Below are positions 19,539 to 27,809 of a stretch of DNA of 45,169 nucleotides, in pieces. This DNA is from Alphaproteobacteria bacterium. GTDB taxonomy: Bacteria > Pseudomonadota > Alphaproteobacteria > Micavibrionales > Micavibrionaceae. Position numbers and translations under genes: made by a program. The stretch's first letter is position 1; every line of letters starts with the position of its first letter. The notes beneath the pieces are model-generated. The model saw only the letters and a program-made list of their open reading frames with translations. It was not told where the DNA came from and did no database searches. The stretch lies in the NCBI GenBank assembly GCA_030147745.1, contig JASBUS010000053.1, forward strand, positions 1 to 45,169. Reading direction: 5' to 3'.

Positions 19539-20053
19539 TCATCACAGCGATCATAAATCACAAAACTATAATCGGGGATGTCTTTGCTGGCGTCCCCTTT
19601 GTGTTTTTCGCGGCTAACCTCTTGCCAGATGGTTTTATCGATGGCGGGGAATATGCTATCGCCCTCATAGCTTTGATGCACTTCGGTAATATAGAGGCGG
19701 TCACATAGATTAATGGTTTCAGCGTAAATTTGCGCACCGCCGAGGATGAAGACATCTGCGCCCGCCGCTGCTTGCTTGGCCGTGAACAGGGCTGTGGCAA
19801 TATCGGGGCAGACATCTGCGCCAAGCCCGTCATAATCGCTTTGGCGGGTGATGATGACATTATGGCGGCCGGGCAGGGGCTTTCCGATACGATCCACTAT
19901 GGACTCAAATGTTTTGCGCCCCATCACCACAGGTTTGCCGCTCGTCGTCGCTTTGAAATATTTCAAATCTTCAGGGATATACCAAATCAGGTCGTTATCT
20001 TTACCAATAACGCCATTTTCAGCGACTGCAGCGATGATTGCGCATAGACCCAT
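19535..20053 (-). CDS. folA: Dihydrofolate reductase
   Basis: 172 aa; reduces dihydrofolate with NADPH and so recycles the cofactor consumed by ThyA, encoded just upstream. Signature at the N-terminus: IIAAVAENGVIGKDNDLIW, then PEDLKYFKATTSGKPVVMGRKTFESI (catalytic acidic residue in PEDLKYF, NADPH-binding GRKT), later VFILGGAQIYAE and the YITEVH strand. The length is normal. It starts 14 bases after thyA on the same strand, so thyA-folA is an operon; AAGGGA is the ribosome-binding site. Confidence 0.96.
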   Translation of the reverse strand: MGLCAIIAAVAENGVIGKDNDLIWYIPEDLKYFKATTSGKPVVMGRKTFESIVDRIGKPLPGRHNVIITRQSDYDGLGADVCPDIATALFTAKQAAAGADVFILGGAQIYAETINLCDRLYITEVHQSYEGDSIFPAIDKTIWQEVSREKHKGDASKDIPDYSFVIYDRCDD

Positions 20054-20067
20054 GAAACAAATCCCTT

Positions 20068-20919
20068 TTATACTGCGAATGGATATTTAATCGGCTCGTG
20101 GCACTCATAGCCCTCAACCGTGAAATCATCGGTGCTCACCCATGTTTCAATATCTTCAAGCGATTTGATCTCTGGATTAATAAACAGCTTCGGCTCAGGG
20201 AATGGTTCGCGCTTTAACTGTACATCGCGCATCAAGTCTAATTGATTTTCATAGATATGCGCGTTGACAATTTTATGATAGGCCTTGCCTGCTTTATAGC
20301 CCGTAATCTGTGCCATCAAGGCGAGCAATACAAAGCACTGAATTTGGTTAAAGTTAAGGCCAAGCGGCACATCACAGCTGCGTTGATAGCTTGTTAAATA
20401 AAGCGTATCGCCAAGCAATGAGAATGTATGTGTGTGCATACATGGGCGTAGGCAGCCAAGTTCAAATTCACCTGGGTTATAAAAGGTCAAAATTTCGCCG
20501 CGGTCATCAATACCTTTTGATAGGTTGTCGACAATCTTTTTTAACTGGTCGAGTGTTGAGCCATCGGGCTTTTGCCATTGGCGGCCTTGCACGCCATAAA
20601 CGCGGCCCATATCGTCTTCGCCCTTGCGGTGTGGGTTGTTGAGCCATGCTTCGTTCAAATTGGCATTGGCATCCCATGTTTTACAGCCAATCGCGCGGAA
20701 ATCTGCCGCGTTATCGTAACCGCGTAAGTAACCAAGTAACTCCGCAATTGCGGCTTTATAAAAGCTTTTACGTGTTGTGATCAGGGGGAATTTATTATTG
20801 GTGACATCATATTCAAGGTCGGCGTTAATGACCGTCAGGCAGCGAATGCCTGTACGTTTATTCTCAATCCACACACCGTCATCGACAATACGTTGGCATA
20901 AATCTAAATATTGTTTCAT
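20068..20919 (-). CDS. thyA: Thymidylate synthase (ThyA type)
   Basis: 283 aa; methylates dUMP to dTMP with methylene-tetrahydrofolate, giving dihydrofolate for FolA. Seen are the N-terminal [10 protein letters not shown] segment, [24 protein letters not shown], the [11 protein letters not shown] region, [11 protein letters not shown], the catalytic cysteine region [11 protein letters not shown], the [14 protein letters not shown] dUMP-binding segment and [10 protein letters not shown]. It is slightly longer than the 264-residue E. coli enzyme, as in a known subgroup with RPCM instead of PPCH. GAGGATAAGG lies before the ATG. First gene of thyA-folA. Confidence 0.96.
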   Translation of the reverse strand: MKQYLDLCQRIVDDGVWIENKRTGIRCLTVINADLEYDVTNNKFPLITTRKSFYKAAIAELLGYLRGYDNAADFRAIGCKTWDANANLNEAWLNNPHRKGEDDMGRVYGVQGRQWQKPDGSTLDQLKKIVDNLSKGIDDRGEILTFYNPGEFELGCLRPCMHTHTFSLLGDTLYLTSYQRSCDVPLGLNFNQIQCFVLLALMAQITGYKAGKAYHKIVNAHIYENQLDLMRDVQLKREPFPEPKLFINPEIKSLEDIETWVSTDDFTVEGYECHEPIKYPFAV

Positions 20920-21025
20920 CGGCCTTATCCTCTATTCTTTTCACCTTACACGCTTATATTAGTTTAGGGTTTTGTATGGCTATGGTCTATACTGACGCAT
21001 AAGCGGACTCACAGGATTTTACGAT

Positions 21026-21673
21026 ATGCAGCAGACAAAAAAACCAATTTGGGCGACGATATGCAGTTTGGTGGCGATTGCCATCTTGCTAAAGCTTGGT
21101 TTTTGGCAAATGCAGCGCTTGGAATGGAAAAATGCGCTGATCGCATCGATTGAATTTGAATATGATAAGCCGCTCGAAGACGCGATCATCAATACGGATA
21201 ATATTGCGGCTGCTTATGACGAAATGGCGGCGGGTACAGTTTATCGCGGCATGGTCACAGGCACGCTGAAGACGGACGCGCTGCGCTTTGAAACAGGTAC
21301 GCCGCTCAATGGTGTGCCGAGTTATAATGTTTGGGCGGGCTTGGCGATTGATCGTCAATTAAGCGTCCCGATTGATTTAGGGCTTATCCCATACACGATA
21401 AAAACCCAAACCGAAGACGCTTTGTTACCATTTAATGGGCAGGACTTCACCTTCATCGTTACGATGCGTAAGCCGCAAGACGGTGAAAAACGCGTGCCTT
21501 ATATGTTATGGGCGGAAAGCCATGACCAGCTTGCCCATATTGTTGAAGGGCAAAGTAAAAAGCCAGAGCTAAGAAATAAACATAAATCCTATGCGATATT
21601 TTGGTTCACGATGGCAGGGGTCTTGGCGCTCTTCTATCTGCTGCGTTTTGCTAAAGATTGGCGCAAGTCTTGA
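21026..21673 (+). CDS. SURF1-family cytochrome oxidase assembly protein
   Basis: 215 aa with two terminal membrane helices (about residues 8-25 and 190-207) flanking a periplasmic domain, the standard Surf1/Shy1 topology. The family motifs LGFWQMQRLEWKNALI after helix 1, YRGMVTGTL in the middle and NKHKSYAIFWFTMAGVLAL at the C-terminal helix are all recognisable. It assists haem a insertion or stability of cytochrome oxidase subunit I. It lies about 9 kb from ctaD here rather than next to the oxidase operon. The domain is somewhat short compared with typical 230-250 aa members. Confidence 0.9.
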   Translation: MQQTKKPIWATICSLVAIAILLKLGFWQMQRLEWKNALIASIEFEYDKPLEDAIINTDNIAAAYDEMAAGTVYRGMVTGTLKTDALRFETGTPLNGVPSYNVWAGLAIDRQLSVPIDLGLIPYTIKTQTEDALLPFNGQDFTFIVTMRKPQDGEKRVPYMLWAESHDQLAHIVEGQSKKPELRNKHKSYAIFWFTMAGVLALFYLLRFAKDWRKS

Positions 21674-21722
21674 AATAATATTTCAATTAACCGCATGATT
21701 TCATAGCATAAATACAATTATT

Positions 21723-21751
21723 TTGACAATATTGTAATTTATCCATAAAAT
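21723..21751 (+). promoter_or_regulatory. Predicted promoter of the CinA-like gene pair
   Basis: TTGACA (21723-21728), exactly 17 bases, then TAAAAT (21746-21751), about 47 bases upstream of the ATG at 21798. This is one of the best sigma70-like matches in the window. Confidence 0.65.
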
Positions 21752-21797
21752 AAACAGCATTACAAAAAGGGTGTTTTTGTTTTATTGGGTGAAAGCG

Positions 21798-22334
21798 ATG
21801 ACGGCAGGTTTGTCAACTTATTTTTATATGGGCTTAGTGGATCTATATGCGCGGGATACGAAAGTATTCGTGGCGGATAATCTTACCAGTGGCGCGTTTT
21901 TAGAAACCGCTAATGCATTTGCACATCAACAAGAAGACAAGAAACTTATTGCTGCAACGGAATGTGCTGCGCCGCAAGCCATACTTGATCGTTACAGCGT
22001 CAATAGTGCGGAGGCTGCCTATTTCATGGCGCGCAAAGCATATAATCAAGCTATGGATAATACTGTGGCGCGGAATCACCTTGGTCTTGCCTTCACGGCA
22101 GACGCTGAACATGTATATGTCGCCTTTGCTTGCCGCAGTGCCTTTGGCGCGCACGCTGCGCCAGATGTTGCAGTTTACAAAAAGCCGCTAAGTGATGGCG
22201 CCGTTAAAAATGATATTGCCACTGCATCAGGGGCGGAAATTTTATTTAATTATGCAAGCCGTGATTTGATTAAAACGGGAGATGTAACGCCCGTTTACAA
22301 ATTGCCGAGACCAAAACTTGCCTGCGCTGCTTAG
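21798..22334 (+). CDS. Degenerate CinA C-terminal (PncC-like) paralogue
   Basis: 178 aa from the ATG at 21798 (GGGTGA upstream); a GTG at 21771 is also open. It aligns along its length with the next gene: LVDLYARDTKVFVADNLTSG matches AVDALFREDKRIVTAESLTCG, AILDRYSVNSAEAAYFMARKA matches VIDRFTAVSAQVAHYMARGA, and HVYVAFACR matches KVFIALATA. However, the TAES motif is changed to VADN, the YNDDMK segment is gone, and the AVTGYAG loop has become AFTADA. It therefore looks like a catalytically dead duplicate that may dimerise with or regulate the intact enzyme. The function is inferred only. Confidence 0.62.
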   Translation: MTAGLSTYFYMGLVDLYARDTKVFVADNLTSGAFLETANAFAHQQEDKKLIAATECAAPQAILDRYSVNSAEAAYFMARKAYNQAMDNTVARNHLGLAFTADAEHVYVAFACRSAFGAHAAPDVAVYKKPLSDGAVKNDIATASGAEILFNYASRDLIKTGDVTPVYKLPRPKLACAA

Positions 22335-22363
22335 TCGCGCATGGATGAAGGGGGAAATCAAAT

Positions 22364-23002
22364 ATGTCTGGGGACGAAACAAGAAGCAAATTACGGCGCG
22401 CGGTCGATGCGCTGTTCCGTGAAGACAAACGCATAGTCACGGCTGAATCCTTAACCTGCGGCGGTATAAGTGCCGAGATTGTCAAAATGCCGCGTGTGTC
22501 TGATACCCTTATTGGCGGCTTTGCGGTTTATAATGATGATATGAAGGTCAATATGCTCGGCGTGCCGCGCAGTGTCATTGACCGGTTCACCGCCGTCAGC
22601 GCACAGGTCGCCCATTATATGGCGCGTGGCGCACTCGAAAAAACCGCATCTTGTGCAGGAACCGCGGCAGATGTTTCAATCGCGGTGACAGGCTATGCGG
22701 GGTCGCCCAATGGCTTCGCTGATGAAAGCGAGGCTGGAAAAGTCTTTATCGCGCTTGCCACCGCGTTTAATGGCCGTAATGCTGGCGATATTGATGTGAA
22801 TGTCTATCAGCATAAATTCGACGGGACACGCGTTGAGGTGCAGCAGCAAACCATCGCGCAAAGCGTTGATTATTTATTCCAGCTGGCTTGCCACAATAAT
22901 ATTATTCCATCGACCGCCACGGCGGTGCATCGCATCCCAAATTTTGGTAATGATGCTGTGATTGAGCATATAGCGCGTCCAAAAATATTGGCGCATACAT
23001 AA
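22364..23002 (+). CDS. pncC: CinA C-terminal domain protein, nicotinamide-nucleotide amidohydrolase type
   Basis: 212 aa; resembles the stand-alone CinA-C/PncC domain, which deamidates NMN to nicotinate mononucleotide and so recycles NMN formed by DNA ligase. Motifs: TAESLTCGGISAEI (26-39), GGFAVYNDDMKVNMLGVP (51-68, with the conserved Tyr and Lys), TAVSAQVAHYMARGA (76-90), VSIAVTGYAG (104-113) and AGKVFIALA. The N-terminal MoCF-like domain of full CinA is absent. A C-terminal extension of about 35 residues is unusual. AGGGGG precedes the ATG. It sits 29 bases after its degenerate paralogue and faces the pncA operon, which supports an NAD-salvage role. Confidence 0.86.
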   Translation: MSGDETRSKLRRAVDALFREDKRIVTAESLTCGGISAEIVKMPRVSDTLIGGFAVYNDDMKVNMLGVPRSVIDRFTAVSAQVAHYMARGALEKTASCAGTAADVSIAVTGYAGSPNGFADESEAGKVFIALATAFNGRNAGDIDVNVYQHKFDGTRVEVQQQTIAQSVDYLFQLACHNNIIPSTATAVHRIPNFGNDAVIEHIARPKILAHT

Positions 23003-23036
23003 AAAATACCGCCAAAACCCTAAGGGCTGGCGGTAT
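23001..23036 (-). terminator. Terminator of the prs-pncB-pncA operon
   Basis: Stem ATACCGCCA (23006-23014) / TGGCGGTAT (23028-23036), with a smaller CCC/GGG pair in the loop. On the minus strand it ends in a run of T (A-run from 23001). It lies 37 bases past the pncA stop and immediately after the pncC stop. Confidence 0.85.
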
Positions 23037-23072
23037 AAAAAATATAACTCCCGAAATATTTTTTTATCTTCT

Positions 23073-23756
23073 TTACACTTTCAAATTAGGCAATTTGGCA
23101 AGGGCTGTGCTATTGCACACAATGCCGCCCGCTTCGATAATCGCCGCAATTTTATTAAGGCGACCTTCTGGTGTGATTGAGCGTGTTGCGTCTTCAACAA
23201 CAATCACATTAAATTTTTCTGTTAACGCATCAATCGCTGTGTCGCCCACGCAATAATCAAGCGCGAGGCCAGTGATCACCAATGTGTCAACACCATCAGC
23301 ACGAAGCTCTTCAGCCAATGTGTTGCCATTGGCAAAACGTGGCGGTGTCTTTTTGTCGTTTTCTAAAAAGGCTGAATAAGAATCGATATTCACATTCGTA
23401 CCTTTTTGAATGATTTTATCTTCTGCTTTAAAGATCAAATCTTTGTGGAACTGTGCGCCAGTGCCATCTGTTGCACTTGCCATGCCGTGGTCAGGCCATA
23501 ACACTTGGTCACCATAATCTGTCGAGATCAATGTGAAGGGTGCTTTGCCATGTGTTGATGCAAATGAAATGTGGTTATCTGGGTGGAAATCCTGTGACCA
23601 GTAAACTTTTTCAAAATGCGCGCGCAGGCTGTTAATCACAGGCATGATTTCATCGCCGCCTTCAACGGCAAGGCCGCCATTCGGGCAAAATGTGTCTTGC
23701 GGATCAACATTTAATAGTGCCACATTGCTTGCGGCTTTCCATGTCTTACTCATCAT
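23073..23756 (-). CDS. pncA: Nicotinamidase
   Basis: 227 aa cytoplasmic isochorismatase-fold hydrolase converting nicotinamide to nicotinate. The catalytic triad is visible: Asp18 in NVDPQDTF, Lys118 in IIQKGTN and Cys169 in ALDYCVGDTA. Metal-site residues are present in QDFHPDNHISF (Asp56, His58, His61) and WPDHG (His90). The cis-peptide and oxyanion loop GLALDYCV is intact. It is downstream of pncB by 39 bases on the same strand, so its product is passed directly to the next enzyme. GGAG lies just before two adjacent ATG codons; either could be used. Confidence 0.95.
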   Translation of the reverse strand: MMSKTWKAASNVALLNVDPQDTFCPNGGLAVEGGDEIMPVINSLRAHFEKVYWSQDFHPDNHISFASTHGKAPFTLISTDYGDQVLWPDHGMASATDGTGAQFHKDLIFKAEDKIIQKGTNVNIDSYSAFLENDKKTPPRFANGNTLAEELRADGVDTLVITGLALDYCVGDTAIDALTEKFNVIVVEDATRSITPEGRLNKIAAIIEAGGIVCNSTALAKLPNLKV

Positions 23757-23795
23757 AAATCTCCATTCAATCTTTAAATTATTTAAATATTCTGT

Positions 23796-25448
23796 TTAAC
23801 CAAGCTGTGCCGCGGCAACGCTTGATGTATTGCGTAACTTACGCGCCATTTTTGTTTGGCGGTCGTTCAGCTCTTCTTCTGCGCCGACCACGTATTTATG
23901 TGGGTTCAATTGACGCTTATGGCTTTCTTCTAGCATCGCCATGCGTTGTAAGCCACGTTCACGGGCTTGGTGCACAGTTTCAATATTGCCAACCAATTTA
24001 CCCGCGGTAAAGAAGCGCTGTAATGGGTGGTAAGCTTGCGTGCCCTTGGTAAAGTCTTTTGACATTGTGTGGTTGTCACGCTGAATAGATGTAATATCAC
24101 GTGTCAACACGCCTGAAAACTCATTGCTTGGGTCTTTATATTTGATTGGCGCTTTCTGCCAGTTCGACAGGATTGTGCCGCCATCAAAATAAAGTACGCC
24201 GCTTTCGGTGCTCTTAAGATAGCGCACAACGTCCAGTTCACCTGGATAGCTCATCTTAATCGCATCGCCTGAGAGTTTCATCAATTCGCGCGCATGCTTG
24301 CGAATTTCATCAGGTGACTTTTTGCCTTTTTTAACGGCATCACGCATCGCATCGATTTCTGCTGCAGTGATGTTTTCGTCAAACACTGCGCCAATTTTGT
24401 ATACGCCGCCAAGGCCTGGTTGTTCTTTTGCGGTGACCAAGGCTGTGCCGACGGTCCAATAATCAATCTTTGCACCATCTTGTTTTAGCGCGTTGATTGT
24501 TGCGCGGTCTAGGTCGTTAGATGCCGTGATTTTTGCAGATGTAAAGCCTGCAGCATCAAGCAATTTACGCGATTCTTTTGACAGGTAAGACAGGTCGCCT
24601 GAATCAAGGCGAATGCCTGAAAGATGCAGGCCATTGTCTTTACAAATTTTGATGGCATTTTCGACACCTTGCAAAGTGTTATAAGTATCGACCAAGAAAA
24701 TGCCGTTATATGGCATGCCGTTTGCCCATGCTTTGAAGGCGGTCAATTCGTCTTCGTAACACATGATGAAGGCGTGCGCCATCGTGCCCTTGGTCGGAAT
24801 ATCATAGCAGCGTTCAGCCCAAACGTTAGACGAAATATCTGCGCCGCCGACATATGCGCCGCGGCTAGAGGATAGGCCGCCAACAGCTTGTGCGCGTCGA
24901 AGGCCGAATTCCAAAATAGGCGCGCCGCCTGCTGCGGTTTTCAAATGTGAGGCATAAGTCGCGAAGTTTGATTGTGAGTTCACAGTATTCAAAATCGCTG
25001 CTTCAACCATCAGGCCTTGCCATAGCGGGCCGTTCACACGGAAGATCGGCTCAGCAGGGAAGGCAAGCTCACCTTCAGGCATTGCATCGATGGTCAATTC
25101 TAGCTGTGCGTTTTTCAGCATCTCTAAGAATTCTGGTTTGAATAATTTGTGCTCTTGGCCATCTGGGCCAGTGATGGTCTTTTTCGCCAATGTGTAAATA
25201 TCGGCGTCATCAAATTTCCAGTTTTTATCAAGCCATTCAAACACCACATTTTGACCAGCAGTCAAAAGATATTGGCCGCTATATGGCGCGGTACGAATGA
25301 AGCCATGGAATGTTGCTTGTGCATTATGGCGGCCATCTTCCCATAGCGCCTGCGCCATGGTTAGGGCGTATAAATCAGACCAAAGCGCTGATGGCTCAGC
25401 AAGCTTTTCCTGATAATACGGGTAATTTTCTCTTCCAACATAAGGCAT
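23796..25448 (-). CDS. pncB: Nicotinate phosphoribosyltransferase
   Basis: 550 aa; makes nicotinate mononucleotide from nicotinate, PRPP and ATP. Matches the NAPRTase family: SDLYALTMAQALWEDG (24-39), PEGELAFPAEPIFRVNG (124-140), EFGLRRAQ (180-187), GGADISSNVWA, TKGTMAHAF with the histidine (225) that is phosphorylated in this family, and RLDSGDL (280-286). It is longer than the E. coli enzyme (about 400 aa) and ends with a roughly 100-residue extension resembling the C-terminal domain of longer NAPRTases. A nicotinamide-specific enzyme (NadV) is less likely, because pncA is next door and the EFGLRRAQ/KGTMAH motifs fit nicotinate enzymes. AGGAGAG is the ribosome-binding site. Confidence 0.92.
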   Translation of the reverse strand: MPYVGRENYPYYQEKLAEPSALWSDLYALTMAQALWEDGRHNAQATFHGFIRTAPYSGQYLLTAGQNVVFEWLDKNWKFDDADIYTLAKKTITGPDGQEHKLFKPEFLEMLKNAQLELTIDAMPEGELAFPAEPIFRVNGPLWQGLMVEAAILNTVNSQSNFATYASHLKTAAGGAPILEFGLRRAQAVGGLSSSRGAYVGGADISSNVWAERCYDIPTKGTMAHAFIMCYEDELTAFKAWANGMPYNGIFLVDTYNTLQGVENAIKICKDNGLHLSGIRLDSGDLSYLSKESRKLLDAAGFTSAKITASNDLDRATINALKQDGAKIDYWTVGTALVTAKEQPGLGGVYKIGAVFDENITAAEIDAMRDAVKKGKKSPDEIRKHARELMKLSGDAIKMSYPGELDVVRYLKSTESGVLYFDGGTILSNWQKAPIKYKDPSNEFSGVLTRDITSIQRDNHTMSKDFTKGTQAYHPLQRFFTAGKLVGNIETVHQARERGLQRMAMLEESHKRQLNPHKYVVGAEEELNDRQTKMARKLRNTSSVAAAQLG

Positions 25449-25478
25449 AGTTCTCTCCTCTACTCCTCAAAAATAAAC

Positions 25479-26549
25479 TTATAAAGTTAATGCAATTTTT
25501 TTAACGGCATCGACATATTGCGTGCCGCAGTCAATTAAGGCAAAACGCTCTTCAATATTTGGGCATTTCGCGGCAAGTGCAGCATCTGTTGCTGCCGCTT
25601 TAATCAGCGCCGCGCGCTTTTCAGAAACGCTTGGGATGCTGTTAACAATGCCGAGGCGATCAATCGCCACTGCGCCATCTAACGCCGCCTGCGTGCTTAA
25701 TAATTTTTCAGCGGCATTGCCGACCAACACGCCGTGGCTTAAATAACATGTGACCGATTTTGCGCCTTTTTTCTTAAGCAGCGTGGCTGCATTCACCAAT
25801 GTGCCGCCGCTATCGGTCAGGTCATCGATAATCACGCAGTCGCGGCCTTTAACGCGGCCTTCAAATTTGTTGATCTTGGTCGCGTTGACATCAGCGCCAT
25901 CGGCATGCGCTTTCCAAATTTTGAATGTATCGCTTAATTTCATGACGCGGCGAAGGTCTGCGGCGCGGCGCTGACCGGCGTCTTGTGGCTTATCTGCGCC
26001 ATCTGGCGCACCAATAACGGCTTTATCACCAAGTGTGTCGCGTAAATCCGCAGCAAAAAGCGCAGAATTCTTCAAAAGGGTAACGTTTTTCTTGCCGAAA
26101 ACATCATTATAAAACTTTTCGGACGCTTTTGAGTGCATTTCAGAGCTAATTATATGCGTAGCACCTGCATTTTTAAGCATTTCAGCGTAATATTTTGATG
26201 CAACAGAACAATAACGGCCATCAAAGCCGCGATCTTGACGGTTATACGGCATGAAAGGTACGGCAGCGATGATATTACGTGCTCCAAGCTCTTTGGCATT
26301 CTTAATCGCGAAGATCAATTGCATCGCGCTAATATCGATTGGGTCGCGCATGGATTGAATGATGGTGACATCGTGGCCGTTTAGGGATGCATCGGCAGCA
26401 TTTGGATCAGGGACGATTTCGGCGAAAGACTCACTGCTCGGGAAGGTCGAAAGGCTGGCGCCAAGCAAGTCAAACGCCCCTTGCTGAGCCGAAGTATTAA
26501 ACGCATCGCGTAGGCCGATGGCAACGGCGCTCCCGAGAATTACTTTCAT
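25479..26549 (-). CDS. prs: Atypical ribose-phosphate pyrophosphokinase (PRPP synthetase)
   Basis: 356 aa, longer than the roughly 315 aa housekeeping enzyme. It makes PRPP from ribose 5-phosphate and ATP, the co-substrate of PncB encoded 30 bases downstream. Motifs: VPFMPYNRQDR (98-107, ATP-binding region), SSEMHSK (135-141, where typical enzymes have DLH), CVIIDDLTDSGGTLVNAA (PRPP loop, 238-255). Extra residues lie around 183-235, between the APD segment and the PRPP loop, replacing the usual KKR flexible loop with a longer basic segment. This suggests a specialised second copy rather than the sole cellular Prs. First gene of prs-pncB-pncA. Confidence 0.87.
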   Translation of the reverse strand: MKVILGSAVAIGLRDAFNTSAQQGAFDLLGASLSTFPSSESFAEIVPDPNAADASLNGHDVTIIQSMRDPIDISAMQLIFAIKNAKELGARNIIAAVPFMPYNRQDRGFDGRYCSVASKYYAEMLKNAGATHIISSEMHSKASEKFYNDVFGKKNVTLLKNSALFAADLRDTLGDKAVIGAPDGADKPQDAGQRRAADLRRVMKLSDTFKIWKAHADGADVNATKINKFEGRVKGRDCVIIDDLTDSGGTLVNAATLLKKKGAKSVTCYLSHGVLVGNAAEKLLSTQAALDGAVAIDRLGIVNSIPSVSEKRAALIKAAATDAALAAKCPNIEERFALIDCGTQYVDAVKKIALTL

Positions 26550-26690
26550 TCTATACCCTAATCATTTGTTTTAACTTATAGGTGGGTTATAGAAAATGAC
26601 GTGCGCTATGTCAAATAAAAACGCTGGACATAATCAATTATTTTTCCTACAACCAATCTATTCAAATTTTATAAATTAAGGGCATGAGGT

Positions 26691-27440
26691 ATGAGCAGTC
26701 TTCACAACGCATTTTCACAGCCAGCGAATGGCAAAAAGCGTGTGGTTTTATTTGGTGGGTCTTTTAACCCGCCGCATGAAGGCCATCTTCATATCGCGCA
26801 TAAAGCTTATGAAGCGATGAATGCTGATGAGGTTTGGATGCTCGTTGCGCCGCGTAACCCATTTAAAGACCCTAAAATTTATGCCGATTTAACGCATCGT
26901 ATGGAAATGTCACGTTTAATGACTGCGCATCTGCCATGGGTCAAGGTCAGCGATATTGAGCAGCAATATTTAAAAAAGGGCGCGGATTTCATTGAAACAT
27001 CTGAAACTTTAAAACGCCTGCGTGCCGATTTCGCGGATCATGAATTTATCTGGATGATGGGTTCTGACAATATCATCGACTTCCACCAATGGGGTGGGTG
27101 GAAAGATATGGTGCAAAACCACATCATCATGATTATGAACCGCACACAATCCGCCGAAGAAATTGCCGCCGTTAAAAATGCCAAGGCGATTGTTGATTCT
27201 GGCCTTCAGGTGAATGTGCACAATAAAGGCCAAGTTTATAATAAACCGAATGGCTTTTACTTGGTCGAATCGCCAGTTCTGGAATTATCGTCAACACAGA
27301 TCCGCAAAAATTTAGCGCAGCCACAGCCGAATATCATTGGTCTGTTTAATGGTGTTGCACGTTATATCGCGGATAAAGGCCTATATGATTACGGCCAAGT
27401 GCTTAAGCCGCAATCCGCACCTGCGCCGAAAAAGCCTTAA
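26691..27440 (+). CDS. nadD: Nicotinate-nucleotide adenylyltransferase
   Basis: 249 aa nucleotidyltransferase that adenylates nicotinate mononucleotide to deamido-NAD, the step shared by de novo synthesis and salvage. N-terminal GGSFNPPHEGHLHIA with the HxGH-type catalytic motif, WMLVAPRNPFKD, IWMMGSDNIIDFHQWGGW (substrate-binding) and C-terminal SSTQIRKNL, equivalent to the ISSTxIR motif. It is divergent from the prs-pncB-pncA operon, so the whole salvage set lies together. rsfS and proA, frequent neighbours of nadD in alphaproteobacteria, are absent, which supports recruitment into an NAD block. GAGG precedes the ATG. Confidence 0.95.
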   Translation: MSSLHNAFSQPANGKKRVVLFGGSFNPPHEGHLHIAHKAYEAMNADEVWMLVAPRNPFKDPKIYADLTHRMEMSRLMTAHLPWVKVSDIEQQYLKKGADFIETSETLKRLRADFADHEFIWMMGSDNIIDFHQWGGWKDMVQNHIIMIMNRTQSAEEIAAVKNAKAIVDSGLQVNVHNKGQVYNKPNGFYLVESPVLELSSTQIRKNLAQPQPNIIGLFNGVARYIADKGLYDYGQVLKPQSAPAPKKP

Positions 27441-27465
27441 CGCGCAGCGATATTTAGTTTTTAGC

Positions 27466-27492
27466 AAAAGCCCCGTATTTACGGGGTTTTTT
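27466..27492 (+). terminator. Terminator after nadD
   Basis: CCCCGT (27471-27476) / ACGGGG (27481-27486) with an ATTT loop, an A-rich left flank and six T on the right. Confidence 0.88.
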
Positions 27493-27512
27493 ATTGTTAT
27501 AAACATTTTGTT

Positions 27513-27580
27513 GCAAATAATTCTCATTTACAGCTTGACGGCAACCGAGTCTCTAATTAAGAATTATTCTCATTCGCAAG
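27513..27580 (+). promoter_or_regulatory. Two Fur-box-like sites flanking a promoter
   Basis: On the minus strand, GTAAATGAGAATTATTTGC (about 27513-27531) and GCGAATGAGAATAATTCTT (about 27559-27577) each match 13 of 19 positions of the E. coli Fur consensus GATAATGATAATCATTATC by hand count. Between them is TTGACG (27535-27540), then 17 bases, then TAAGAA as a possible -10. One site lies just upstream of the -35 and the other covers the -10 and start region, as expected for an iron repressor. Confidence 0.6.
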
Positions 27581-27592
27581 GAGGGTGTAAAC

Positions 27593-27775
27593 ATGGCTTT
27601 ATTTAAATTTTTTAATCGCATCGTTTCGGGAAAAGACGTGTTCAGCGTGAATGAAAAACAAAGCCAAATGGACAAACCGCGCGAAGAGGATGTGGACCTA
27701 AAGGCGATGCGTGAAGAGATGCTTAAAAAAGCCCTCACACGCCAAATCACGCCAATGGGTACGATTTACTGGTGA
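27593..27775 (+). CDS. Small, probably iron-regulated protein of unknown function
   Basis: 60 aa with an excellent ribosome-binding site (AAGGAGGG, 7 bases before the ATG). The N-terminus ALFKFFNRIVSG is amphipathic and basic, the middle is very charged (DKPREEDVDLKAMREEML), and the C-terminus is TRQITPMGTIYW. There are no cysteines. It is preceded by two Fur-like boxes and followed after 34 bases by the SDR-like gene, suggesting a small leader gene of an iron-responsive operon. I considered HemP, which is also short and Fur-controlled and has a TR-rich end, but the characteristic C-terminal sequence of HemP is not present. Confidence 0.65.
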   Translation: MALFKFFNRIVSGKDVFSVNEKQSQMDKPREEDVDLKAMREEMLKKALTRQITPMGTIYW

Positions 27776-27809
27776 TATAAATCAAATAAAACTATAGGGG
27801 TATAGTTGA

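Noticed and set aside
23796-25448. Nicotinamide phosphoribosyltransferase (NadV) as an alternative for pncB
   Set aside because: The motifs EFGLRRAQ and TKGTMAHA and the neighbouring nicotinamidase fit a nicotinate enzyme better.
27337-27606. Plus-strand frame spanning the nadD end and the Fur-box region
   Set aside because: It overlaps the terminator and promoter of other genes and has no ribosome-binding site.
27593-27775. Calling the small gene hemP
   Set aside because: Size and Fur-like sites fit, but the conserved C-terminal sequence of HemP is absent.
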